A DNA stretch of 38,818 nucleotides from CG2-30-36-16 sp964372115. GTDB lineage: Bacteria > Bacteroidota > Ignavibacteria > Ignavibacteriales > Ignavibacteriaceae. Positions 15,206-23,311 of the stretch are shown here, piece after piece; position 1 is the first letter of the stretch; each line of letters starts with the position of its first letter. The position numbers were made by a program, and so were the translations under genes. The stretch spans positions 1 through 38,818 of the forward strand of contig CAYJPN010000044.1 of NCBI GenBank assembly GCA_964372115.1, in the 5' to 3' direction. A model generated the notes under the pieces. That model saw only the letters and a program-made list of their open reading frames with translations, was not told the origin of the DNA and did no database searches.

Positions 15206-16420
15206 TTACTTTTTAAATTTTTCCATTATTTTGGGTATTGCGTCTTTATGAACCATGTAATCCATTATTTTTAATTTCACATAATCTTCGTCGTAAAAAT
15301 AATAACCTTTATTATTACCAGTGCGGCTTCCCGCGCCTGAATCTTTTATTAAAAGCCATGTTTTGCCGCCGTCATTTTTGTAACCAACCACATGTATACC
15401 ATGGTCATCCGTTGTGGTTTTGTTGCTGAAGCGGAATTGGCGTGCGTTTTCGTCAATATATTCTGACGGAATATCGAACGTTGGAACAACTGCAACCTCA
15501 TACTCAGCATCGTAACCGGGTTCCGAAACATCGCCGCCGATGCCTATAGTATAACCATTTTTAATTGCGCCCTTAATTCCGTTCATAAACATATCGAGAG
15601 GAACGTTGTAATAATCGCTGCTGTGCCACCAGTTATCTGAAACCTCATATTCAACTTTTTCAAAATATGGCGGCTGCATTAATGAAAGCACATCAATATA
15701 ATCATCAAGACTAAGTTTCATCACATCTGTAAAAAATTCTTTAGGTGTATACTCCTTACCGTCATAATTAAATTTTTGCGGAGGCGTGCCGAGATAGTGA
15801 TTGAGTATTGATTTAATTGTTGAAACAACCTCATCTTCATTCCAAGCGTTGTTTTGTTTTACAGATTTTAAATGACTCTCCATCTCATTAAACATATCGC
15901 TGTGGTCAGGATATTTTTGTCCTTCTTTTAAACCTGAGTAAGCGGAGTAAGGAGCTGCGCCGTACATTTTCCAGATGCGGGGTGTAGCGTTTCCCTCGGA
16001 ACCTTCTCCGAATTCTGAGTCGCCGCGCTGCTGAACATAACGTTTTGCCTTTTCAACATATTCCCAATAAACAGTATACATTTCCGATAGTTTAATTTCT
16101 TTTTTAAATATTCTATTTATTTCGGATTCAAAAAAAGAAGTGCTCGAGTAACACCAGCATGTGCCCGTCATGCCTTGCGAAACAGGATCATTATGCCAGT
16201 AGCGGGTAAACTCATCAATTGATTTTGGAAGGTTCTTTCCTTCAAGATCAACCTTTAATGAGGCTCGTTCCTTTTTTTCATGTTTCTTAAAATCATTTAC
16301 ATCTTTTATCATTTCTTTAAAAAAGCCAGGTGCAGGTTTTTTAAAAACTGCATTATCTTTTGATTGGGCATTAACAGTGACAATTGAAAAAAGCAAAAAG
16401 AAAATTATTTTGTACTTCAT
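15206..16420 (-). CDS. Secreted papain-like (C1, bleomycin hydrolase/PepC type) cysteine peptidase
   Basis: A 404-residue peptidase with a cleavable signal peptide (NAQS, cut near 18-19), so it is exported, unlike most PepC/bleomycin hydrolases. The oxyanion Gln82 and nucleophile Cys88 appear in SQGMTGTCWCYSS, and the catalytic His340 in TDDHGIHVVGY. The third triad position, usually Asn in N-S-W-G, reads Asp360 in IKDSGAG, a departure from the family. Length fits C1B peptidases and the central insert (about 120-260) is typical. The role is likely breakdown of peptides in the periplasm or outside. It has its own terminator. Confidence 0.88.
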   Translation of the reverse strand: MKYKIIFFLLFSIVTVNAQSKDNAVFKKPAPGFFKEMIKDVNDFKKHEKKERASLKVDLEGKNLPKSIDEFTRYWHNDPVSQGMTGTCWCYSSTSFFESEINRIFKKEIKLSEMYTVYWEYVEKAKRYVQQRGDSEFGEGSEGNATPRIWKMYGAAPYSAYSGLKEGQKYPDHSDMFNEMESHLKSVKQNNAWNEDEVVSTIKSILNHYLGTPPQKFNYDGKEYTPKEFFTDVMKLSLDDYIDVLSLMQPPYFEKVEYEVSDNWWHSSDYYNVPLDMFMNGIKGAIKNGYTIGIGGDVSEPGYDAEYEVAVVPTFDIPSEYIDENARQFRFSNKTTTDDHGIHVVGYKNDGGKTWLLIKDSGAGSRTGNNKGYYFYDEDYVKLKIMDYMVHKDAIPKIMEKFKK

Positions 16421-16912
16421 AATAACTCCGGTAATTGTTTAACTATAACTTCAAATAACTTTATCAAACTTAAAGAATATTTTTATAAAATATTAAAACC
16501 ACAAAAAGAAATAAGTAATAATTTAATTGTGCGTTGTATATTATTGAGGCGGCTGAGAGATACAATTCTAAGAAGTATGGTTCATGAAAAACGGAGTAGA
16601 TATAAAAAGAAATGTTTTACGAATTTTTTGTATTGCTTGTCGGCAGGAAATAATAGGGACAAAAAACTATAGAAAAACGAACAAAGATACAACACAAAGA
16701 AAAAATATTTTTTTATTTATTCCATTGATATAATAAAAAAAAATGTTTATATACGAACCGTGATTATCATCCACTAATAATGGAGGTTAATTGATCGAAG
16801 AACAAATAGTTAAAAATATTGTATTATTTAACTACGGAAGTATTTGACACTTCCGATAAAAGTATTAAAATACTTTTAAAAATTAAAGCCGGAATTTACT
16901 TTCCGGCTTTTT
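16421..16912. other. 492-base intergenic region
   Basis: AT-rich spacer between two minus-strand genes. The left part (16421-16720) shows no convincing gene; the only open stretches are short and lack ribosome binding sites. The right part holds a tiny plus-strand frame with a GGAGG and three successive hairpins, listed separately. A TATAAT lies near 16730. Confidence 0.5.
16791..16847 (+). CDS. Possible 18-residue peptide ORF with ribosome binding site
   Basis: TTG start at 16791 preceded by GGAGG (16782-16786, 4-base spacer) and ending TGA at 16845-16847; it reads MIEEQIVKNIVLFNYGSI. The stop lies inside a 7-bp hairpin (CGGAAGT/ACTTCCG, 16835-16855), and a terminator-like stem follows on the same strand. 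It could be a leader or small peptide transcript facing the minus-strand genes. It may equally be chance. Confidence 0.2.
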   Translation: MIEEQIVKNIVLFNYGSI

Positions 16913-16914
16913 TT
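16835..16914. terminator. Three successive hairpins ending in a bidirectional terminator
   Basis: CGGAAGT/ACTTCCG (16835-16855), AAAAGTATT-AA-AATACTTTT (16858-16877) and AGCCGGAA/TTCCGGCT (16887-16908). The last is flanked by TTTTTTT on the plus side and by TTTAATTTTT on the minus side, so it should end transcripts from both directions, including the sigma/DUF4252 operon. The minus operon's last stop codon is at 16913-16915. Confidence 0.75.
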
Positions 16915-17452
16915 ATAGGTTTATATTCATTCCCTTTTCTTTTACGGCTTCAGCAATTACTCTATCTAAATTTCCTCTGACTTTAACTATTACCAGCTCT
17001 TGTTCATCAAGTGAAACAACAAATATTTTGTTAAGGTGTTCACTTGCTGTTTTGCTAACGTAAACCGCGCACAATTTATTGTCAGTTCTGCTTTTTACAA
17101 GGTATACAAATCCATTGGACATCATCTTCTTATCAATTTTCTTAAGAAGAGAAAAATCGCCGACATTTGTAGAATTATCTTTTCGTTTATATACTCCTAT
17201 CATTACGTCATCAATATCATCAAGTATCGCGGCGGCAAAATCATCATCGTCCGATGCTTTTACAAATGTTGAACCGATACCGAGCATAACCGATCCAACA
17301 CCGAATTGTACATCCGTTACAAATTCGCCGTCAACGGATGAAAGAATATCATTTCGTATTTCAACAAAATTTCTATCGACTGTTAAGCAACCGGTTGTTA
17401 AAAATGGAACAACCGTTGCAAGTATAATTAAGGTTACTATGTTTTTTTTCAT
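16913..17452 (-). CDS. DUF4252-like lipoprotein
   Basis: A 179-residue lipoprotein: signal segment, then the lipobox LTTGC with Cys22. The C-terminal half aligns by eye with the preceding gene's DUF4252 region (YLVKSRTDN, VYVSKTASE, a VVSLDEQELVIVKVRGNLD strand), so the two are probably diverged paralogues. Function is unknown in the family. It is the last gene of an ECF sigma-factor operon, 8 bases after the DUF4252 gene, and ends at a bidirectional terminator. It presumably sits at the outer membrane or the periplasmic face. Confidence 0.7.
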   Translation of the reverse strand: MKKNIVTLIILATVVPFLTTGCLTVDRNFVEIRNDILSSVDGEFVTDVQFGVGSVMLGIGSTFVKASDDDDFAAAILDDIDDVMIGVYKRKDNSTNVGDFSLLKKIDKKMMSNGFVYLVKSRTDNKLCAVYVSKTASEHLNKIFVVSLDEQELVIVKVRGNLDRVIAEAVKEKGMNINL

Positions 17453-17460
17453 AACAACAG

Positions 17461-18015
17461 CTATTTGTTTTTTGCTTTATTTAATGCCGGAATGTCAAAC
17501 TGATCACTAAGTTTGCCGATTGTTTCCAGATCAATTTTGCCAACGATGTTAACAAGTGAAACCTGTCCGCCGCTTTCTATCGTTGTAACTACCAAACCGT
17601 CAAACGAATTTCCATCGGCAGTGGGTTTCATATAAACATTGGTATATTCTTTTGATCCTCTAACCTTTACAAGCCTTGTCCAGTTTTTATTGGTTAGCTG
17701 TTTATCTATGCCGTCAAGTTTTGTTTTTAAATCTTTTTGAAGATTATCTTTAACATTAAATGAATTTACTTTTACAAGTTTTATTCCTGCAAGAAGATTC
17801 GAAAGATCGGGATCTTTTTGTTTTGTCATTTTAGAAACCATTTTTAAAAGATTCTGCTCTACAAAAACCTCGGTAACATCATCACCTTTTTCAAAAGATG
17901 TAAGGTCTCCGAAATTTACATAGCCCGGTTCATTTATGTAGTTACTTCCATCCTGTGCATTTGCAGCAAAAACGGTTAACAAAGCAAATACATATGCCAA
18001 CAGTAGTTTTTTCAT
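17461..18015 (-). CDS. DUF4252 periplasmic protein
   Basis: From the ATG at 18015 it has 184 residues. GGAGGA sits 5 bases upstream, so the earlier TTG at 18027 is rejected. The signal peptide ends in NAQ (about residue 21). The mature part has the DUF4252 hallmarks GYVNFGDLTSFEKGDD, VEVFVEQ-like and LLKMVSKMTK. The family is common in Bacteroidota, often beside ECF sigma factors, with unknown biochemistry. It starts one base after the anti-sigma stop codon, so translation is likely coupled. Confidence 0.85.
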   Translation of the reverse strand: MKKLLLAYVFALLTVFAANAQDGSNYINEPGYVNFGDLTSFEKGDDVTEVFVEQNLLKMVSKMTKQKDPDLSNLLAGIKLVKVNSFNVKDNLQKDLKTKLDGIDKQLTNKNWTRLVKVRGSKEYTNVYMKPTADGNSFDGLVVTTIESGGQVSLVNIVGKIDLETIGKLSDQFDIPALNKAKNK

Positions 18016-18016
18016 T

Positions 18017-18571
18017 TTATCCTCCAATGAATAGATTATTTATAATATTAAAACTTTTATGCAGCGGTTCTTTTACCCGCTCATTGATAATTTCTTCCTC
18101 AACTTTTAATTGAGTTCTTTTAAGTACGCGCCCAACAATATTTAGCGATTCTTTTACTTGCTGCTCTGCGAGAACAATTTCAGCCTTTGAATATTGCTGT
18201 TCCATATTAGCCCGGTTAGCCCAAAAAACAGTAACGAATGACGCAATAACTATTGCAAAAGTCGCGGATGAAAGTAGAGGTCGTTTTGCAATCAGCCATA
18301 CAAAATCCAGCAGATAAGATTTTTCTTTAACCGGTGTTATCTTCATTTTTTTTAATGTGTTATTCACCTGATGTTCCGGGTATTTAAATAACGGAATATT
18401 TCTTACTGCGGATGCAGTTTTTCGATAGTCGTCGAACAATTTTTTTACTTCCGGATTATTTTTTGCTTTTAGCTTGACGAATAATTTTTCAATAATATTT
18501 GCATCACCGTAAGCAGTGCGGATTATCTTTTCCATCAGTTTTTCATCAATATTATTTTTCATTGTATTCAT
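18017..18571 (-). CDS. Putative membrane anti-sigma factor
   Basis: A 184-residue single-pass protein. A cytoplasmic helical N-terminal part (about 1-95), one membrane helix at about 99-118, and an extracytoplasmic coiled-coil-like C-terminal part rich in Glu/Gln. This topology and its 20-base overlap with the upstream ECF sigma gene are the evidence for an anti-sigma role; no zinc-binding HxxxCxxC motif is present. A second ATG at 18562 is an alternative start, with AAGGTG 10 bases before it. Confidence 0.7.
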   Translation of the reverse strand: MNTMKNNIDEKLMEKIIRTAYGDANIIEKLFVKLKAKNNPEVKKLFDDYRKTASAVRNIPLFKYPEHQVNNTLKKMKITPVKEKSYLLDFVWLIAKRPLLSSATFAIVIASFVTVFWANRANMEQQYSKAEIVLAEQQVKESLNIVGRVLKRTQLKVEEEIINERVKEPLHKSFNIINNLFIGG

Positions 18572-19085
18572 ACACCTTTAAATCTTCCTGCAATTTTTTA
18601 CGCGCTCGCAGTATGTATACTTTTACCGAGTTCATAGGAATATCGAGTACTTTGCTTATCTCTTTATACTTCAGACCGTTTAACTCGTATAGTACAAAAA
18701 CATTTTTTAATGTTTCGGGCAGGTTTTCAATTGCTTTATTTATTTTCGGTTGTATCATATTTAAATACGTTTCTTTGGACGGATCGCTGTTTTCATCTTT
18801 TAACCAGTAGTTTTCGCTGAATTCATCATCAATTTGCACGTCGCGTTCCATCGCAGTTTTTCTGCGCCGAAGGTAATCGAGACAAAGATTATGTGTTGTT
18901 CTCATTATCCAGGCACGTGCAGCATTGAGGTTAAACTTTTCAATGTTTTCCCAGATTCGAATAAAAACCTCCTGTGTAACATCATCTGCATCCATTCTGT
19001 TTCGAAGCATGTACATAGCATAATTGTATATTTTATGCTTATGCTGTTTCAAAAGTATCTTATATGTTATTGATGCTGTAATCAT
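18552..19085 (-). CDS. ECF-type RNA polymerase sigma factor
   Basis: A 177-residue sigma-70 family protein. Region 2 (about 15-90) shows DADDVTQEVFIRIWENIEKF and AWIMRTTHNLCLDYLRRRK. Region 4 (about 120-172) shows LPETLKNVFVLYELNGLKY, a helix-turn-helix (EISKVLDIPMNSVKVYILRARKKL) and a short tail. It should direct RNA polymerase to envelope-stress or surface genes. It heads a four-gene operon with its candidate anti-sigma factor and two DUF4252-type proteins. An ECF-like promoter motif directly upstream suggests autoregulation. Confidence 0.93.
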   Translation of the reverse strand: MITASITYKILLKQHKHKIYNYAMYMLRNRMDADDVTQEVFIRIWENIEKFNLNAARAWIMRTTHNLCLDYLRRRKTAMERDVQIDDEFSENYWLKDENSDPSKETYLNMIQPKINKAIENLPETLKNVFVLYELNGLKYKEISKVLDIPMNSVKVYILRARKKLQEDLKVYEYNEK

Positions 19086-19096
19086 TTCACTCTATG

Positions 19097-19123
19097 GACG
19101 AGAAGTTTGATAATATTGTTACA
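19097..19123 (-). promoter_or_regulatory. Candidate ECF autoregulatory promoter
   Basis: On the minus strand TGTAAC (19123-19118), a 17-base spacer, then CGTC (19100-19097). This resembles known ECF promoters such as the Bacillus sigma-X pattern TGTAAC-N17-CGWC. The predicted start falls only a few bases before the sigma ATG at 19085, implying a very short leader. Confidence 0.4.
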
Positions 19124-19173
19124 ATATTTGGCGAAAAATTATTACAAATACGGGATAGAAATGAGAAATGCGC

Positions 19174-19195
19174 AAAAACCCGAACCGGCGGGTTT
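19174..19195 (-). terminator. Terminator after the pirin gene
   Basis: Minus-strand stem AAACCCG/CGGGTTT with a 6-base loop, followed by TTGCGC. It is about 40 bases downstream of the pirin stop, with a short U-tract. Confidence 0.6.
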
Positions 19196-19235
19196 ATCGC
19201 GGGATGAACGGGAAAGGAAATTCGTTTAAATAAAA

Positions 19236-19946
19236 TTAGCTCAATGGTATTTCTATAAGCAGCACACTTGAGTTTTCTGTAGCGCCAACAATTATTTTTT
19301 CGATGTCGTATAAACCGATGGCGTCACGTTTGAATAGTTTTTCGTCCGCAGTTTCAATAGCTCCATCTATTACAAAAAGATAAACACCGTTGTTATTATT
19401 TTTTAATTTATATTCTACAACAGCCCCTTGCTCTAACTCCGCTTTTGCTATTACAGCATCTTGATGGATATAAAGAGAATTATCATCACCTAAACCGGAG
19501 ACTAAAATATTAAAATTATTTTTTTGTGCCGCAGTGTCAAACATTCTCTGGTCGTATCTTGGTTTGATGTTTCGTTCTTTCGTGTTAATCCATATCTGCA
19601 ACAGATATGTTTTTTCTTCTTTGGACGGATTAAATTCGGAGTGTGTTACTCCCGAACCAGCCGACATAACCTGCACTTCGCCAGGATAAATTACTGAACC
19701 GGAGCCCATACTGTCCCTGTGTTCCAAAGCTCCATCAAGGATGATTGTAATTATCTCCATGTTATCATGGGGATGAGTTCCAAAACCCTGTCCCGGCTCA
19801 ATAATGTCATCATTTAAAACCCTTAAAACACCAAAGCCCATTTTATCTGGATCGTACCAGTTGCCAAAACTAAAACTATGTTTTGAGTGCAACCAGCCAT
19901 ATTCGGCTCTGCCTCTGTCTTCAGATCGATAAATTATTTTTTTCAT
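19236..19946 (-). CDS. Pirin family protein (YhhW-type)
   Basis: A 236-residue bicupin. The metal ligands match the YhhW set: His58 and His60 in GFGTHPHDNME, His102 and Glu104 in GVTHSEFN. The opening SFSFGNWYDPDKMGFG is family-typical. E. coli YhhW has quercetin 2,3-dioxygenase activity; the physiological substrate here is unknown. It is cytoplasmic. It lies downstream of the YceI gene on the same strand, separated by 51 bases with a small hairpin. No clear ribosome binding site is visible. Confidence 0.9.
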   Translation of the reverse strand: MKKIIYRSEDRGRAEYGWLHSKHSFSFGNWYDPDKMGFGVLRVLNDDIIEPGQGFGTHPHDNMEIITIILDGALEHRDSMGSGSVIYPGEVQVMSAGSGVTHSEFNPSKEEKTYLLQIWINTKERNIKPRYDQRMFDTAAQKNNFNILVSGLGDDNSLYIHQDAVIAKAELEQGAVVEYKLKNNNNGVYLFVIDGAIETADEKLFKRDAIGLYDIEKIIVGATENSSVLLIEIPLS

Positions 19947-19963
19947 ATTTTACTATAAATTAT

Positions 19964-19987
19964 GGGAACCGGATTGCTCCGGTTTCC
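19964..19987. terminator. Small hairpin between yceI-like and pirin genes
   Basis: GGGAACCGG (19964-19972) pairs with CCGGTTTCC (19979-19987) around a 6-base loop, with one G-U pair when read on the plus strand. On the minus strand, where the genes lie, there is an A-C mismatch and no U-tract. It may be a processing site or a weak stop. Confidence 0.3.
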
Positions 19988-19997
19988 GCATAAATAT

Positions 19998-20543
19998 TTA
20001 TTGTTGTTTAACTAACTCGATATCAGCAGAAAGTAAAATCTGTTTGCCGACAACCGCACCGCCTGTTTCGAGAAACGCATTCCATTTCAAGTTATAATCA
20101 AAACGGTTTAGCTTTCCTTCAATCCTATAACCCGCGCGTGTAAATCCATAGGGGTCTTTTATTTCTCCGCCATAAGTTACATTAAACTCAAAATCGGCGG
20201 AGACATCTCTTATTGTAAGCTTGCCTTTAAGTTTATACTCTTCGTCTTCTACTTTTTCCCAGTCGCTCCCCTCGAATTTTATTTGAGGAAATTGTTCGGA
20301 TGCAAAAAAGTCATCGGAACGAAGATGATTATCACGGTCAACGTTTCCAGTATCAATGCTTGCCGAACTTATATTAACCTTTACGTTTGATGATGTAATA
20401 TCGTCTTGAAAATCTTCAACATCAACTGTAAAATCCTTAAACTGTCCGGTTACATTTGCTATAACCATGTGTTTAACCGAGAAATTAATTTTGGAGTGTA
20501 CATTATCTACATTCCATACTATTTTTTTTGTTTCAGTTTCCAT
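19998..20543 (-). CDS. YceI family lipid-binding-fold protein
   Basis: A 181-residue lipocalin-like YceI protein: WNVDNVHSKINFSVKHMVIANVTGQF at the N-terminus, DNHLRSDDFFASEQFPQIKF in the middle, and GYRIEGKLNRFDYNLKWN near the C-terminus. The family binds polyisoprenoids in several members. Unlike many homologues, no signal peptide is present (it begins METETKK), so it is predicted to be cytoplasmic. It heads the yceI-pirin pair and is divergent from glgP. Confidence 0.92.
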   Translation of the reverse strand: METETKKIVWNVDNVHSKINFSVKHMVIANVTGQFKDFTVDVEDFQDDITSSNVKVNISSASIDTGNVDRDNHLRSDDFFASEQFPQIKFEGSDWEKVEDEEYKLKGKLTIRDVSADFEFNVTYGGEIKDPYGFTRAGYRIEGKLNRFDYNLKWNAFLETGGAVVGKQILLSADIELVKQQ

Positions 20544-20665
20544 AAGTAAATCCTTTTTTTGTTAACGCAAATATAGGTTATAACATCTAATGTTACAACA
20601 CACATTGTCCGGGAGATAAATTTTTGCCCCTATAATTGAAAAAGAGCATCAACTTTTAAATATCA

Positions 20666-20685
20666 TTTTTGCTAATTAGCAAAAA
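20666..20685. promoter_or_regulatory. Perfect 20-bp palindrome in the yceI/glgP divergent region
   Basis: TTTTTGCTAATTAGCAAAAA is its own reverse complement. It is near the middle of the 269-base divergent spacer, about 125 bases from either start codon. It could be an operator for a dimeric regulator controlling one or both genes. Confidence 0.4.
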
Positions 20686-20812
20686 ACTCATTAATAAATT
20701 ATATTTTAAACCAAAATTATGAGAATATAAACAAACACCCCTTCGTTGTACAAACGATATTAGGGAGCATTAATATAAAATTGACAAAAATTTGATTAGT
20801 CGAGGAAATTAG

Positions 20813-23296
20813 ATGGGACTAAAAAACGGCTCAGTGTTTTTTACAGATAAGGAAGATATAGGAAGTTATTCGCTCACAAACCAGTTTGCCGAGCATCTTG
20901 AGTTTGACCTTGTGAAGGACAAATTTACAGTAACAGAAGACGATGCTTATTTTGCTCTTTCACTTTCTGTTCGAGACAGACTCGTCAGGCGTTGGTTAAG
21001 AACCCAGCAAAAATACAAAGATGAAGATGTTAAGCGGGTTTATTATTTATCCCTCGAGTTTTTGATGGGCAGGCTGCTTGGCAACGCACTGAATAATATG
21101 GGTTTTTACGATGAGTGCTACAATATTTTGCGCCAAAATAATTACAGTCTCGAAGACATCCGTGAGTTTGAAGAAGATATGGGGCTCGGTAATGGAGGAT
21201 TGGGCAGGCTTGCTGCTTGTTTTATCGATTCGATGGCAACCATGGAGCTCCCCGCTTTCGGTTACGGTATCCGGTATGAGTTCGGAATATTTCAGCAGGA
21301 AATTGAAAACGGTTACCAGGTAGAAAAAGCAGATAACTGGTTGAAGCACGGTAACCCGTGGGAAATTTTAAGAAGAAAATTAACATACATGGTTAAACTT
21401 TATGGGCGCAGCGAGGCGTACTCCGACGAAGATGGAAATACAAAATATCGCTGGGTAGGTACACACGATATAATGTCTGTCGGCTGGGATGTGCCGGTTC
21501 CAGGATTTAAAACAAACACGGTTAATAACCTTCGGTTATGGGAAGCAAAATCAACAAGCGATTTTAGTTTTGACGAATTTAACTCGGGAAATTATGTCGC
21601 CGCAGTTCATAAAAAAAATGAATCGGAAAATATTTCGAAAGTTCTTTACCCGAACGATACAATGGTTGAAGGAAAGTTTCTGAGATTAAAGCAGCAGTAC
21701 TTTTTCTGCTCTGCAACACTGCAGGACATAATTCGAAAGTACAAAATCAACCATAAAACTTACGAAAAATTTGCAGAAAAAACGGCAATTCAGTTAAACG
21801 ATACGCATCCTGTTATTGCGATACCGGAACTAATGAGAATATTAATTGACGAAGAAAATCTGGGATGGGATGACGCGTGGACAATCATTACAAAAACCTT
21901 TTCTTATACAAACCACACAATTGTACCGGAAGCGCTGGAGGAATGGGCTGTGCCGATAATTACAGAGCTGTTACCCCGTCACATCGAAATAATTTATGAA
22001 ATAAACAGGCGATTTATTGAATGGGTAAAAATAAATTACACAACGGATAAAAAAATAATTGCAGATCTTTCAATCATCCGCGAGGGGGAAACAAAAAAAG
22101 TAAGAATGTCGAACCTTGCAATTGTTTGCTGCAACCACATAAACGGTGTGGCGGCGCTACATACGAAAATTTTGAAAACCAGAATATTCCCTCACTTCTA
22201 TAAAATATTTCCCGATAAATTTGTAAACGTTACAAACGGAATTACACCGCGCCGCTGGCTGCTGCAGGCAAACCCGCTTTTATCGGGATTAATAAGCGAT
22301 ATTATCGGAAAACAATGGGCACGAAACCTCGACGAATTGGTTAAAATAGAAAAGTATGCCGATGATCCTGAATTCCAGGATAATTTTAAAAGTGCAAAAT
22401 GGTTAAATAAAAAATTATTAATTCGGTACATTGAATCGGAGCATTCGGTAAAAATTAATCCCAACTCAATGTTCGATGTTCAAGTAAAACGATTTCATGA
22501 ATATAAAAGACAACTTTTAAATGTCTTTCATGTTATTACACTTTACAACCGTATAAAAGACAACCCTAAAATGGAAATGGTTCCGAGAACGATAATTTTT
22601 GGGGGTAAAGCTGCGCCCGCATATCTTCAAGCAAAACTTATAATCAAATTAATAAACGCGGTTGCGGATGTTGTAAATAACGACCCCGATGTGGGCGATA
22701 AAATGAAAGTGATATTCCTAAAAAATTATTCCGTTTCTCTCGCCGAAAGAATAATTCCCGCGACCGACTTGAGCGAACAAATTTCAACCGCCGGTTTTGA
22801 AGCAAGTGGAACCGGAAATATGAAATTTGCATTAAACGGTGCGTTAACAATTGGTACTATGGACGGCGCAAATGTTGAAATGCGCGAAGAAGTGGGGAAG
22901 GAAAACATTTTCATATTCGGACTTCTTGCAGAAGAGGTAACGGCATTGAAGGCATCAAAATACGACCCGCGCGAATATTATGAATCAAACCCGGAGATAA
23001 AACGTATTGTTGATATGATTTCAAACAATTTCTTTAATCCGAATGAACCTGGGATTTTTACCGAGATAGTTAACGGATTATTAGATGTGGACTATTACTG
23101 TTTGTTCGCTGATTATCAATCTTATGTGGATGCGCAGGATAGAGTTTCTAATTTATACAAAAACACTGCCGAGTGGACAAAAAAATCAATCATTAATGTT
23201 GCGCGTATGGGAAAGTTTTCAAGCGATCGATCCATTCAGGATTACATCGACAAAATATGGCACATAAAGCCGGTAAAAGTTGATATTGAAAAGTAG
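20813..23296 (+). CDS. glgP: Glycogen/alpha-glucan phosphorylase
   Basis: An 827-residue GT35 phosphorylase releasing glucose-1-phosphate from glycogen or maltodextrin. Signatures: YLSLEFLMGRLLGNAL, LGNGGLGRLAACFIDS, TNGITPRRWL, and the pyridoxal-phosphate site EASGTGNMKFALNG with Lys671. Length is normal for the family. GAGGAAATT precedes the ATG. A TTGACA lies at about 20782, but no good -10 accompanies it. It is followed by a TrpF-like gene 15 bases on and a VOC gene, probably one operon. It works with malQ (26377-27912). Confidence 0.97.
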   Translation: MGLKNGSVFFTDKEDIGSYSLTNQFAEHLEFDLVKDKFTVTEDDAYFALSLSVRDRLVRRWLRTQQKYKDEDVKRVYYLSLEFLMGRLLGNALNNMGFYDECYNILRQNNYSLEDIREFEEDMGLGNGGLGRLAACFIDSMATMELPAFGYGIRYEFGIFQQEIENGYQVEKADNWLKHGNPWEILRRKLTYMVKLYGRSEAYSDEDGNTKYRWVGTHDIMSVGWDVPVPGFKTNTVNNLRLWEAKSTSDFSFDEFNSGNYVAAVHKKNESENISKVLYPNDTMVEGKFLRLKQQYFFCSATLQDIIRKYKINHKTYEKFAEKTAIQLNDTHPVIAIPELMRILIDEENLGWDDAWTIITKTFSYTNHTIVPEALEEWAVPIITELLPRHIEIIYEINRRFIEWVKINYTTDKKIIADLSIIREGETKKVRMSNLAIVCCNHINGVAALHTKILKTRIFPHFYKIFPDKFVNVTNGITPRRWLLQANPLLSGLISDIIGKQWARNLDELVKIEKYADDPEFQDNFKSAKWLNKKLLIRYIESEHSVKINPNSMFDVQVKRFHEYKRQLLNVFHVITLYNRIKDNPKMEMVPRTIIFGGKAAPAYLQAKLIIKLINAVADVVNNDPDVGDKMKVIFLKNYSVSLAERIIPATDLSEQISTAGFEASGTGNMKFALNGALTIGTMDGANVEMREEVGKENIFIFGLLAEEVTALKASKYDPREYYESNPEIKRIVDMISNNFFNPNEPGIFTEIVNGLLDVDYYCLFADYQSYVDAQDRVSNLYKNTAEWTKKSIINVARMGKFSSDRSIQDYIDKIWHIKPVKVDIEK

Positions 23297-23311
23297 AACT
23301 CTTTAGGCGGG

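Noticed and set aside
16579..16730. About 49-codon plus-strand frame starting ATGAAAAACGGAG
   Set aside because: Lysine/asparagine-rich reading of AT-rich DNA, without a ribosome binding site.
20782..20787. TTGACA resembling a -35 element before glgP
   Set aside because: No -10 element at suitable spacing before the start codon.
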